Part shown: positions 1-7,817 of the stretch, piece by piece | Numbering within the stretch: position 1 is the stretch's first letter | Layout of the letters: the number at the start of each line of letters is the position of its first letter | From: an uncultured Variovorax sp. | Lineage (GTDB): Bacteria; Pseudomonadota; Gammaproteobacteria; Burkholderiales; Burkholderiaceae | Direction: 5' to 3' | DNA length: 19,474 bases | Assembly: GCA_946478645.1 (NCBI GenBank) | Contig: CAMLCW010000053.1 | Coordinates: 1-19,474 of the forward strand | Made by a program: the position numbers and the translations under genes | The notes under the pieces: generated by a model | The model's input: the letters and a program-made list of their open reading frames with translations, nothing else | Database searches by the model: none | Told to the model about the DNA's origin: nothing

Positions 1-1
1 C

Positions 2-52
2 ATCGAGACCTGGCAAAAGCTGGCGAAGGTGGCGAAGCTGAAGGTTGATTGA
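2..52 (+). CDS. C-terminal end of a probable Bug-family (TctC-like) solute receptor, cut by window start
   Basis: An open frame enters from the left edge and stops at TGA 50-52. It encodes only 16 residues, ending ETWQKLAKVAKLKVD. The pattern of an acidic residue, a Trp, a short lysine-rich helix and a final K-V-D resembles the last helix of Bug/TctC periplasmic receptors. The complete Bug proteins in this window end in similar ways (W-x-x-x-I-G-K-L-G-L-K and K-M-I-R-E-L-G-I-K). With so few residues this is a suggestion only. If right, it would be a further Bug gene in the region, next to the class II aldolase module. Confidence 0.4.
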   Translation: METWQKLAKVAKLKVD

Positions 53-212
53 GGGACGCGGGGCGCGGCCCACCGAACTGGCCGAAGACGCCATCACCGG
101 ACTGCGGCAGGCTTTGGCAGGGCAGTTCGTGTCCGCTGGGGCGCTGAACCAGGCACTCGGCGTCGCGCCGGCATCGTGAGAGTCCGGGTGACCCACCGGC
201 ACAGATGCTCGC

Positions 213-1109
213 TCAAGGAGCCGGCAACAACTGCGCCTTCATCCAGTCGCAAAACGCCGCGATTCGCGGATTGTCTATCGCCGATTTGCGGTAGCAGATG
301 AAATGGGTGACGCGCTCAATACGCTTGAACGGCGCGCCATCCAGGACCACCAACTCGCCCTGCTCGAGTTCCTGTCCGGCGAAGCGGGTCGTCTCCAATG
401 CGATGCCCATGCCGGCGGCAGCCGCTGCAATTGCCATCGAGCCCCGGTCGAATGACGGCCTCGCACCCGCTGGCAACTTGAGGCCGTTCAACTTGCACCA
501 GTCAGACCACTGAACCGGATTGACGTTCGAGTCGATCCATGTGAATCGCAACAGGTCGATCGGCGCAGCGGGAATTTGCCCGTCGAGCAGGCGTGGGGCG
601 CACATGGGCACTGTTGGCTCGACACCCAGCGGCTCGACCACCACGCTGGCATGCGGCGGCGGTGCACCGTACGCAATGTCAACATCGATGTCGGCTGACT
701 TCGTGAGGTCGGCCGGCTCGGCACTCGACGACATCCGGATCACGATGGACGGATGCGCCGCCATGAATTGCGGTAGCCGCGGGCCCAGCCATTTGGCGGC
801 AAAGCTCGGCGAGCAATGCACCGCCAGTTCGCTGCGAGATTGGACGGGTCGCAGCTCGGCGCACGCGTCCTCGATCTGATCGAAAGCCGGGCTCAGCCGG
901 TCGAGCAGACGTTGGCCGTCGACGGTCAACGTCACCTTGCGCACGCTGCGCGTGAAGAGTGCGCGACCAAACCAGGTTTCAAGCGCGCGCACTTGGTGGC
1001 TGATGGCAGAGGGCGTCAGATGAAGTTCTTCACCCGCTTGCGTGAAGCCGCCCAAGCGCGCAGCCGCCTCGAAGGCGCGGAGGGCAAAAAAAGATGGAAG
1101 GCGTCGCAT
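213..1109 (-). CDS. LysR-type transcriptional regulator, GcvA-like
   Basis: A 298-residue protein of normal LysR length. The N-terminal winged helix-turn-helix covers about residues 6-65, with the recognition region around GGFTQAGEELHLTPSAISHQ and the following RALE and LFTR motifs. The rest (about 90-295) is the periplasmic-binding-protein-like effector domain. The opening LPSFFALRAFEAAARLGGFT and the late 'AAAAAGMGIALE' segment are typical of the GcvA/AmpR-like branch. The gene is divergent from the class II aldolase and MFS permease genes, with 185 bp between the start codons. It most likely controls those genes and itself through the palindrome at 1147-1164. The effector cannot be predicted. 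The start codon gives the full HTH without a spurious extension. Confidence 0.93.
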   Translation of the reverse strand: MRRLPSFFALRAFEAAARLGGFTQAGEELHLTPSAISHQVRALETWFGRALFTRSVRKVTLTVDGQRLLDRLSPAFDQIEDACAELRPVQSRSELAVHCSPSFAAKWLGPRLPQFMAAHPSIVIRMSSSAEPADLTKSADIDVDIAYGAPPPHASVVVEPLGVEPTVPMCAPRLLDGQIPAAPIDLLRFTWIDSNVNPVQWSDWCKLNGLKLPAGARPSFDRGSMAIAAAAAGMGIALETTRFAGQELEQGELVVLDGAPFKRIERVTHFICYRKSAIDNPRIAAFCDWMKAQLLPAP

Positions 1110-1146
1110 AGGGAAAGGGTTGCTCCTGCGAGCATAGATGAATCTG

Positions 1147-1164
1147 GTTCAACCATTGGTGAAC
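1147..1164. promoter_or_regulatory. Imperfect palindrome, candidate LysR operator
   Basis: GTTCAACCATTGGTGAAC is an 18-bp inverted repeat with 7 of 9 pairs matched (outer arms GTTCA/TGAAC). It lies 38 bp upstream of the divergent LysR start and centres about 53 bp before the start of transcription predicted from the candidate promoter at 1174-1202. Its place and symmetry fit a LysR-family binding site. No consensus for this regulator is known to me. Confidence 0.5.
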
Positions 1165-1173
1165 AGTCATCCT

Positions 1174-1202
1174 TTGTCAATGCGGCCGCTGATTCGGATG
1201 AT
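1174..1202 (+). promoter_or_regulatory. Candidate sigma70 promoter for the class II aldolase/MFS operon
   Basis: TTGTCA (1174-1179) and GATGAT (1197-1202) are separated by 17 bp, matching five and four of six consensus bases. Transcription would start near 1209, leaving a leader of about 86 bases before the ATG at 1295. The -10 element is weak, as expected for an activator-dependent promoter. Prediction by eye only. Confidence 0.35.
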
Positions 1203-1294
1203 CTGCCTCGTGCGCGTCCACCTCGATTCGCACTCCTCCATTTGCAGACCCTCTGCAACAACCATCTGCAATCCCACCAGCGAGAGACAAGAAC

Positions 1295-2107
1295 ATGCTC
1301 GACACCAAAAAGCGTATTTCGGTTTACCAACCCGAACAACAGGGGCTCAAGTTTCCCGAGATCCCGACCTTCGCCAACCATGCCGAAGAGCGTCAGTACT
1401 TGAAGGAGCATCTCGTCGCTGCCTGCCGTGCATTCGCGCAGCAAGGCTTCGACTATGGCTTCGCAGGCCACCTGACGATTCGCGACCCGGAACGGCCGCA
1501 CCTGTACTGGACCAACCCGATGGCGGTCCATTTCTCGCTCGTCAAGATGTCGAACCTGATCCTGGTGGACCATGAGGGCAGGGTCGTAGAAGGCGACTAT
1601 GCGGTCAATCGCGCCGGCTTCGTTCTGCATGCCGCGGTGCACGACGCGCACCCTGACATCCTCGCGATGTGCCATGCGCATACGGTGTACGGCACCGCCT
1701 TTGCATCGCTCGGAAAGAGGCTCGAACCCATAACGCAGGATGCAGCAGCTTTCTTTGAAGATCACGCGGTAATCGGAGACGAAGCGGGCCAGGTCGCTGT
1801 CGAAAAGCAGGCCGGCAACAAGGTCGCCAACGCATTCAAGGGCGTCAAGGCGGCGATTCACCAGAACCATGGGTTGCTCACGGCCAGCCGCCACAGCATC
1901 GATGCGGCGGCCTTCTGGTTCATTGCGCTGGAACGTTGCTGCCAGCAGCAACTGCTGGTCGATGCCAGTGGCCTCACGCCGCGGCTGGTCACGCCGGACC
2001 GCGCCCGCTACAGCCGCGAACATGTCGGCAGCGAGTTCATCGGCTGGCTGCACTTTCAAACGCTGTACGACCAGATCGCGGCTACGCAGCCGGACATGTT
2101 CGACTGA
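1295..2107 (+). CDS. Class II aldolase/adducin family protein (possible aldolase or decarboxylase)
   Basis: A 270-residue protein with the class II aldolase/adducin fold across about residues 33-240. Candidate metal ligands are His127 and His129 in CHAHT and His192 in QNHG, matching the three zinc histidines of L-fuculose-phosphate aldolase. The phosphate or substrate loop is around G58-H59. The usual FucA catalytic glutamate is not evident: its region reads YAVNRAGFVLH (102-112). This is common in the broader adducin-like branch, which includes decarboxylases of hydroxylated aromatic acids. The substrate is therefore open; it could cleave a C-C bond by retro-aldol or decarboxylation. There is no signal peptide, so the protein is cytosolic. 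A purine-rich GAGAGACAAG precedes the ATG. The MFS gene follows after 41 bp, so uptake and first attack of the same compound is the natural reading. Confidence 0.88.
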   Translation: MLDTKKRISVYQPEQQGLKFPEIPTFANHAEERQYLKEHLVAACRAFAQQGFDYGFAGHLTIRDPERPHLYWTNPMAVHFSLVKMSNLILVDHEGRVVEGDYAVNRAGFVLHAAVHDAHPDILAMCHAHTVYGTAFASLGKRLEPITQDAAAFFEDHAVIGDEAGQVAVEKQAGNKVANAFKGVKAAIHQNHGLLTASRHSIDAAAFWFIALERCCQQQLLVDASGLTPRLVTPDRARYSREHVGSEFIGWLHFQTLYDQIAATQPDMFD

Positions 2108-2148
2108 ATGTCGGATCAGCGGACATCCATAAAGAACCGGAGACAACC

Positions 2149-3462
2149 ATGAATACAACGAATTTGCCGCATGCTGCGGCAGCCCTGCCGCGCGCGGATG
2201 ACGCCGCCTACGCGCGTGTCACCTGGCGGCTGTTGCCGCTTCTCTTCATCTGCTACGTCGCGGCCTACCTCGATCGGGTCAACGTCGGGTTCGCCAAGCT
2301 GCAGATGCTCAACGAACTGCACTTCAGCGAAGCGGTTTATGGCCTGGGTGCTGGGATCTTCTTCATCGGCTATTTCATCTTCGAAGTGCCGAGCAACCTG
2401 GCTCTACATCGTTTCGGCGCGCGCAAGTGGATCGCCCGGATCATGATCAGCTGGGGCGTGATCTCGGGCTGCATGATGTTCGTGCAAACTCCGACCTCGT
2501 TCTACATCCTTCGTTTTCTGTTGGGTGTGGCCGAAGCCGGCTTCTTCCCCGGGATCATCCTGTATCTCACCTACTGGTACCCGGCCGCGCGCCGTGCCAA
2601 GGTGACATCGCTCTTCATGACGGGCATTCCGATGGCCGGCGTGATCGGCGGGCCGCTGTCGGGCTGGATCCTTTCTGTGTTCGACGGTGTGCAGGGCATG
2701 TCCGGGTGGAAATGGCTGTTCCTGATCGAGGCCGTGCCCTCCGTCCTGCTCGGCGTACTGGTGTTGCTCGTGCTCAATGACAAGATTGCCGATGCGCGTT
2801 GGCTGAGCGATCGCGAAAAGCAGATGCTGCAAAGAAACATCGATGCCGATGGCGCGCACATCGAAAGTCATTCAGCATCGGGCGCTTTCCGCAGCCCCAA
2901 GGTATGGGTGCTGAGCGCAGCCTACTTCGGCTTCATCATGGGGCTGTACGGCATCGGCTTCTGGCTGCCATCGCTGGTCAAGGCATCGGGCGTGGCGGAT
3001 ACGACCACCATCGGCTTGCTGGTTGCGCTGCCCTATGCCGCCGCGGTAATTTGCATGATCTGGACCAGCCGCAACTCCGACCGAACCGGTGAGCGGCGCT
3101 GGCACATCGCCATCCCCGCACTCGCCGGTGCCATCGGTTTGGTCGCCAGCACCCTGGTGCCGCAGACGCCCCTGTGGGCCGTGGTCACGCTGACCATCGC
3201 AACCATGGGTATCCTCACTGGCCTGGCGCAGTTCTGGTGTCTGCCACCTGCGTTCCTAGGCGGCGCCGCAGCCGCCGCCGGCATCGCACTCATCAACTCG
3301 GTAGGCAATCTGGCCGGCTTCGTCAGTCCCTTTATCGTCGGCTGGATCAAGGACCTGACGGGCAGCACGAACAACGGCTTGTTCGTGATCGCGGCGAGTT
3401 TGGTCGTCGGTGGCGCGATTGTGCTGTCGATGTCCAAGCGGGCGCTGGAACAACGGAGATGA
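2149..3462 (+). CDS. MFS transporter, anion:cation symporter (phthalate/hexuronate permease-like) family
   Basis: A 437-residue inner-membrane permease with about 12 hydrophobic segments in two halves split by a polar loop near residues 205-235. TM1 carries the DRVNVGFA motif right after it, and the first half has EVPSNLALHRFGARKWIARI and the R-F-L-L-G-V-A-E-A-G-F-F-P-G segment. These are hallmarks of the ACS family, which imports organic anions such as phthalates, tartrate, hexuronates or 4-hydroxyphenylacetate with protons. The start at 2149 was chosen over a longer upstream frame because it follows GGAGA at good spacing and gives a normal cytoplasmic N-terminus. The longer frame would overlap the aldolase gene for no reason. 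It is co-directional with the class II aldolase gene and probably co-transcribed, supplying that enzyme with an organic acid. Confidence 0.93.
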   Translation: MNTTNLPHAAAALPRADDAAYARVTWRLLPLLFICYVAAYLDRVNVGFAKLQMLNELHFSEAVYGLGAGIFFIGYFIFEVPSNLALHRFGARKWIARIMISWGVISGCMMFVQTPTSFYILRFLLGVAEAGFFPGIILYLTYWYPAARRAKVTSLFMTGIPMAGVIGGPLSGWILSVFDGVQGMSGWKWLFLIEAVPSVLLGVLVLLVLNDKIADARWLSDREKQMLQRNIDADGAHIESHSASGAFRSPKVWVLSAAYFGFIMGLYGIGFWLPSLVKASGVADTTTIGLLVALPYAAAVICMIWTSRNSDRTGERRWHIAIPALAGAIGLVASTLVPQTPLWAVVTLTIATMGILTGLAQFWCLPPAFLGGAAAAAGIALINSVGNLAGFVSPFIVGWIKDLTGSTNNGLFVIAASLVVGGAIVLSMSKRALEQRR

Positions 3463-3512
3463 CGTGGGGCTGCCTGCTGGCGGGGCCTTCGTTCTTCGGT
3501 AGAACAGAGTGA

Positions 3513-4469
3513 CTAGGAACCGGGCTGCGCGGTCCTCTGCGCTTGTTCCAGCAACGCATCCCTGAAGCACCTGAACGTCCGTAGCCGTTCCAGCGTGGGG
3601 CGGTACATGATCCCGGCGACGAACGATCCGATGGAAGTGTTCAGGCGAAGCGGTGCCAGGCCCTCGCGGTGCGCCACGCCGCGAAGCGTCGAAGGCAGGA
3701 CCATCAGGTGCTGTCCGCGCTGCAACAGCCGAAAGCCGAACTGCATCGACGTGGTTTCGATGGCGCTGGGCGGCATGCCCAGGCCGGCGCGCTGGAACTT
3801 CTGCAACAGCAGCGCGCGCGCCGAGACGGCGTCCCGCAGCCAGATCCACGGATGTTCCGTCAGTGCTTTCGGGGCCACGGCCTTGCGCTGCTGAAGCGGA
3901 TGCGAAATCGACGTGAACACCTGGTGCTCGACCTCGATCAATGGCAGGTAGACGAGCTCGGGCAGCCGGTCCGGCTCCGGTGGCAGGCCACCGAGCACGA
4001 CGTCGAGTTCGCCCGCCTTCAGCATCGGCAACGTGACTTCATTCATGCCCGTGAGCATGGTCACGCGAACACGCGGCATGCGCTCGACGAGCTTGCCAAC
4101 GGCATCCGGCGCGATCTCGTGCGCCCAGGCCGGCCCCGATGCGATTCGCAGTTCTCCGCCCTGGCCCTCCAGCAGCTCCGAAATCTCGGCCGCGGCATAG
4201 CTGCAGTCGAGCTCCATCAACTCGGCGTGATGGCGAAGGGCCTCGCCGAAGGGGGTCAGGCGCATGCCGAGCACGCTGCGCTCGAACAGAGAGACGCCCA
4301 GCGCCGACTCGAGTTCCTGGACCCGGCGCGTCAGTGCTGATTGGGTGATGGCCACTTGCTCCGCCGCCTGACGGATCCCTCCGGCGCGGGCGACGGCCAG
4401 GAAGTCCGGCAACAGGTGGGCACGGCGCGCGAGCCGCTGCTGCCCCACCGCAGGATCGATTCTCTTCAT
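3513..4469 (-). CDS. LysR-type transcriptional regulator of the Bug/arylsulfatase module
   Basis: A 318-residue LysR protein. The winged HTH sits somewhat late (about residues 20-80; VARAGGIRQAAEQVAITQSA then LTRRVQELE and LFERS). It is followed by a standard effector-binding domain with the 'LRIASGP' linker strand near 105-112. The N-terminal extension (MKRIDPAVGQQRLARRAH) is basic and preceded by a GGGGAAAA ribosome site. It faces the Bug receptor and arylsulfatase genes across a 138-bp divergent promoter region holding a strong palindrome. It is therefore the likely regulator of that operon. Its 3' end lies 50 bp from the convergent MFS gene. Which ligand it senses is unknown; a sulfate ester or its product is a reasonable guess. 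Confidence 0.93.
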   Translation of the reverse strand: MKRIDPAVGQQRLARRAHLLPDFLAVARAGGIRQAAEQVAITQSALTRRVQELESALGVSLFERSVLGMRLTPFGEALRHHAELMELDCSYAAAEISELLEGQGGELRIASGPAWAHEIAPDAVGKLVERMPRVRVTMLTGMNEVTLPMLKAGELDVVLGGLPPEPDRLPELVYLPLIEVEHQVFTSISHPLQQRKAVAPKALTEHPWIWLRDAVSARALLLQKFQRAGLGMPPSAIETTSMQFGFRLLQRGQHLMVLPSTLRGVAHREGLAPLRLNTSIGSFVAGIMYRPTLERLRTFRCFRDALLEQAQRTAQPGS

Positions 4470-4496
4470 GCGTTTTCCCCGGAATGGTGTTGCGAT

Positions 4497-4518
4497 TTTC
4501 GCATCACATGATTCGAAA
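4497..4518. promoter_or_regulatory. Strong 22-bp palindrome, candidate LysR operator
   Basis: The arms TTTCG (4497-4501) and CGAAA (4514-4518) enclose ATCA and TGAT, giving 9 of 11 matched pairs. The palindrome is centred at 4507.5 between the divergent LysR and Bug genes, immediately upstream of the candidate -35 at 4527. It is probably the binding site of the LysR protein encoded at 3513-4469. Confidence 0.6.
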
Positions 4519-4526
4519 CACTCACT

Positions 4527-4554
4527 TTTACAGATCGCCCACCGCCCCTAAAGT
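4527..4554 (+). promoter_or_regulatory. Candidate sigma70 promoter for the Bug/arylsulfatase operon
   Basis: TTTACA (4527-4532; five of six consensus bases) and TAAAGT (4549-4554; four of six) are separated by 16 bp. Transcription would start near 4561, giving a leader of about 47 bases to the ATG at 4608, which has GGAG at 4597-4600. The palindrome at 4497-4518 lies just upstream, in an activator position. Confidence 0.45.
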
Positions 4555-4607
4555 CTGCGCCAGGCCCGCATGAACAAGCGGGATCTCGACCCCAGCCTGG
4601 AGACAAC

Positions 4608-5588
4608 ATGAGCCCTCATTTCCGTCGAACCCTGCGCGCTGTCGCCATCGGATGCGGCATCGCCGTTGCCGCGGTCTCGAGCGCACTCGCTCAAGGCTTC
4701 CCGAGCAAGCCGGTCACGCTGGTGGTGCCCTTCGCGCCGGGGGGCGCTGCCGACGTGGTGGCCCGCGTGCTCGCGCAGAACGTGCGGCTGGCGCAGCCGG
4801 TGATCGTGGACAACAAGCCGGGTGCAGGCGGGACGATCGCGGCGGCCTTCGTTGCCAAGGCCCCCGCCGACGGGCACACGATCTTGTTCGTGACCGCAGG
4901 CCACGCCGGTACCAAGGCCTTGTACCCCAAGCTGCCCTACGACCCGGTGAGCGACTTCACGCCCCTGATGGGCATCTCGCAATCGCCGATCGTGATTGCC
5001 GTGAAGGCGGATTCGCCCTACCGCACCATGGCCGACTTCGTTTCTGCCGCGCGCGCTCAGCCGGGCAAGCTCAACTGCGCAGGCGGGGGTGGCGGCGCCA
5101 CGGTCACCAACCTGGCTTTCGAACAGCTCAAGGCGGACCTGAAGCTCGACATCGTTGCCGTGCCCTACAAGGGTTCAGCGCCGGCCGTCACGGCCTTGAT
5201 CGGCGGCGAGATCGATTGCGACAGCGACAACGCCAGCGCATTGCTTCCGATGATCGGCGCCAAGAAGGTTCGCGCGCTGGCGGTCATGTCCAAGTCGCGC
5301 GCCGGCAGCCTGCCCGATGTGCCGACGGTCGCGGAGACGGTGCTTCCCGGCATGGCCGCGAGCGCCTGGTTCGGGATTCTCTTGCCCAAGGGAACGCCTG
5401 CGGCCGTGGTCGACGCGCTGCGGGGCCAGTTCATGGCCGCGCTGAAGACGCCCCAGGTCGCGGAGCGGCTTCGCGCGATTTCGGCCGAGCCCCTGGAGAT
5501 GGATGGCCCTGCGTTCGGACAACTGCTCGCGAGCGAAACGGCGCGCTGGGGTGGGCTGATCGGCAAGTTGGGCTTGAAAGCGGAGTAA
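4608..5588 (+). CDS. Bug-family (TctC-like) periplasmic solute-binding receptor
   Basis: A 326-residue protein, the usual Bug length. A Sec signal peptide covers residues 1-28 (basic FRRTLR, hydrophobic core, then ALA before Q29). The mature part has the family landmarks: PVTLVVPFAPGGAADVVAR, the VDNKPGAGG loop, the LPYDPVSDFTPL stretch, the VPYKGSAPAV loop and the LPDVPTVAET motif. Bug proteins capture small organic anions in the periplasm and hand them to TctAB-type membrane complexes, which are absent here. The TAA stop is followed at once by the ATG of the arylsulfatase, so the two are translationally coupled and a sulfated ligand or its parent compound is plausible. Expression probably depends on the LysR gene at 3513-4469. 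Confidence 0.95.
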   Translation: MSPHFRRTLRAVAIGCGIAVAAVSSALAQGFPSKPVTLVVPFAPGGAADVVARVLAQNVRLAQPVIVDNKPGAGGTIAAAFVAKAPADGHTILFVTAGHAGTKALYPKLPYDPVSDFTPLMGISQSPIVIAVKADSPYRTMADFVSAARAQPGKLNCAGGGGGATVTNLAFEQLKADLKLDIVAVPYKGSAPAVTALIGGEIDCDSDNASALLPMIGAKKVRALAVMSKSRAGSLPDVPTVAETVLPGMAASAWFGILLPKGTPAAVVDALRGQFMAALKTPQVAERLRAISAEPLEMDGPAFGQLLASETARWGGLIGKLGLKAE

Positions 5589-7817
5589 ATGGCAGACCCC
5601 GCATTCAAGGGCCGGATCGGCCGCACCTGGAAAGACTCGACGCCGTGGTGGCCACCCGAGGTCCGTGCGCCCGAAGGCGCACCGAATGTCGTTTTCATCG
5701 TCCTGGACGACGTCGGCTATGCCGACCTGGGCTGCTTTGGTTCCGAGATCGCGACGCCGCGCATGGACGCGCTGGCCGCCGGTGGCATTCGCTACAGCAA
5801 CTTCCACGTCACCGCGATGTGTTCGCCCACGCGGGCCTGCCTGCTCACGGGCCGCAATGCGCATGCGGCGGGCGTCGGCGCGATCTCCGAATGGTCCAAT
5901 GGCTTTCCGGGGTACGAGGGCCGCATCAACCGTCACTCGGCAACGGCCGCCGAGATTCTTGCGGCGCACGCCTATGGCACCTACGCGATTGGCAAGTGGC
6001 ACTTGTCGAGCCTCGCGAACTACGCGAGCGCGGGGCCGCATCCGGACTGGCCGCTGGGCCGTGGCTTCAGCCGCTGGTATGGGTTTCTGGGTGGGTATGT
6101 CGACCACTGGAACCCCGACCTGCACGAAGACAACCACCCGATCCGGCACATGCCGCGCCCCGGTTATCACTTGAGCGAAGACCTGGTGGACCACGCGATC
6201 GGCCAGGTGCGCGACCACGTGACCAACGCGCGAGGCCGACCTTTCTTCACCTATCTGGCCTTTGGCGCAGGCCACTGGCCGCTGCACGTTCCCAAGGCTT
6301 ACATCGAACGCTGTGCCGGCCGCTACGACGCGGGCTGGGACGCGATCCGCTCGGAACGGCTGGCCAGGCAGAAGGCATTGGGGCTCATACCGGCAGACAC
6401 ACCGCTGTCGCCCCGCAACCCCGGCGTGAAAGCCTGGGACGCGCTCGACGAAGATGCGCGAAAGGGTGCCGCCCGGCTCCAGGAGGCATACGCCGCGTTC
6501 ATGGCCCATACCGACGACCAGATCGGCCGCTTCATCGACTATCTGGCCGCCATCGGCGAATACGAGAACACGCTGTTCGTCCTGCTTTCGGACAACGGCG
6601 CGAGCGGCGAAGGCGGCGAGACCGGCGCGCTGAACATTCGCAAGCACCTTCAGACAGAAAAAGAAAGCGCAGCATACGTGCGCCGACATCTCGACCTGAT
6701 CGGCAGCGAGCACTCCTTTCCGCACTATCCGCAAGGCTGGGCGCAGGTCTCCAACACGCCGCTCAAGTGGTACAAGAAAAACACGCACGGCGGGGGCATT
6801 CGCGCCCCGCTGATCCTCAGCTGGGCCCGTGGCATTGCCCAACGCGGCGAAGTGCGCCATCAGTACCACCACGTCATCGATGTGCTGCCCACGGTGCTGG
6901 ACCTGGCGGGTATTGCGGCCACGCCTCACGACGCGCGGGTGCCGCAAGCGCCGATGCACGGCGTCAGCATGCGCTACACCTTCGACGCGCCGCAGGCCCC
7001 TTCCGCGCGCGATCTCCAGTACTACGAGATCGTCGGGGATCGCGCCCTCTATGCAGACGGGTGGAAGATCGTCGCCCGGCACAAGAAAGGTGACGACTTC
7101 GATGCCGATCGGTGGGAGTTGTACGACACTCGCAGCGACTTCGCGGAGATCAACGACTTGGCCGCGCAGGAACCCGAGCGCGTGCGGCGCATGGTCGCGC
7201 TCTGGTGGGCCGAAGGCGAAAAGCATGGTGTGCTGCCGCTGGACGATCGCGAGTCCGAGCGCGCGCTCGACTGGTTCCGCAGGAACGCTCCGAGTCGCTA
7301 CCGCTACTTGCCCGGCATGGCCCGGATGGACCGGCTCATGGTGCCTGCGATCAACGGCCGCAACTATGTCGTCACGGCAGAGGTCGACTTCGCGGGCGGC
7401 AACGCGCAGGGCGCATTGCTGGCCTTCGGCAATCGATTCGGCGGCATCGCGCTCTACGCCAGTGGCGGGCTGCTGGTGTTCGACTACATCTACAGCGAAT
7501 CGAAGACCTACAGACTCGGCGTTCCGCAGGGCGACGCCGAGTGCACCGTCGTGGTCCGCTACACCCAGACCGCCGAGCGGGCCGGGCGCTTCACCCTCAG
7601 CTGCGCCGGCCGAAGCGAGTCGCTCGACGTGCCCTGGACCTGGACAACCTACGGCATCACCGCAGGCCTGACGTGCGGCTATCTCAACGTGCCGATCGTC
7701 GACGAGTGCCCGCTGCCCGGCGTCTTCTCCGGCCGGCTGGCGTTCGTCGACATCGAACTGCTCGACCCCATGCGCCCCGACCCGAACGAGTTCAGTGCGC
7801 TGGTCGAGCAGGAGTAG
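5589..7817 (+). CDS. Large type I arylsulfatase (sulfatase family, Cys-type, cytosolic)
   Basis: A 742-residue sulfatase. Visible active-site elements are Asp40-Asp41 (VFIVLDD, metal), Cys78 in CSPTRACLLTG (the C-x-P-x-R motif oxidised to formylglycine), Arg82, Lys136 and His138 in IGKWHLS, Asp335-Asn336 in SDNGASGEGGETG, and Lys393 with His400 in the LKWYKKNTHGGG stretch. All key residues appear intact. No signal peptide is seen (MADPAFKGRIGR), so the enzyme should work in the cytosol on imported sulfate esters. After the sulfatase core (to about residue 560) a C-terminal extension of about 180 residues is rich in beta strands (FGNRFGGIALYASGG). It resembles the tail of long mycobacterial AtsD-type sulfatases. 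The start abuts the Bug stop (TAAATG). A formylglycine-generating enzyme is not in this window. Confidence 0.95.
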   Translation: MADPAFKGRIGRTWKDSTPWWPPEVRAPEGAPNVVFIVLDDVGYADLGCFGSEIATPRMDALAAGGIRYSNFHVTAMCSPTRACLLTGRNAHAAGVGAISEWSNGFPGYEGRINRHSATAAEILAAHAYGTYAIGKWHLSSLANYASAGPHPDWPLGRGFSRWYGFLGGYVDHWNPDLHEDNHPIRHMPRPGYHLSEDLVDHAIGQVRDHVTNARGRPFFTYLAFGAGHWPLHVPKAYIERCAGRYDAGWDAIRSERLARQKALGLIPADTPLSPRNPGVKAWDALDEDARKGAARLQEAYAAFMAHTDDQIGRFIDYLAAIGEYENTLFVLLSDNGASGEGGETGALNIRKHLQTEKESAAYVRRHLDLIGSEHSFPHYPQGWAQVSNTPLKWYKKNTHGGGIRAPLILSWARGIAQRGEVRHQYHHVIDVLPTVLDLAGIAATPHDARVPQAPMHGVSMRYTFDAPQAPSARDLQYYEIVGDRALYADGWKIVARHKKGDDFDADRWELYDTRSDFAEINDLAAQEPERVRRMVALWWAEGEKHGVLPLDDRESERALDWFRRNAPSRYRYLPGMARMDRLMVPAINGRNYVVTAEVDFAGGNAQGALLAFGNRFGGIALYASGGLLVFDYIYSESKTYRLGVPQGDAECTVVVRYTQTAERAGRFTLSCAGRSESLDVPWTWTTYGITAGLTCGYLNVPIVDECPLPGVFSGRLAFVDIELLDPMRPDPNEFSALVEQE

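Noticed and set aside
42..179. Open frame after the left-edge Bug tail, coding a peptide ending GALNQALGVAPAS
   Set aside because: Only a TTG start with no proper ribosome site, no recognisable family and about 45 codons; open frames this short are expected by chance in GC-rich DNA.
3463..3512. Short inverted repeat GTTCT-TCGGT-AGAAC between convergent MFS and LysR genes, possible terminator
   Set aside because: Stem of only five pairs and no T-run; not enough to call a terminator.
5175..7226. Long minus-strand frame of 683 codons opposite the Bug and arylsulfatase genes
   Set aside because: No recognisable domain, rich in Arg/Ala/Val/Gly; antisense shadow of two clear plus-strand genes in high-GC DNA.
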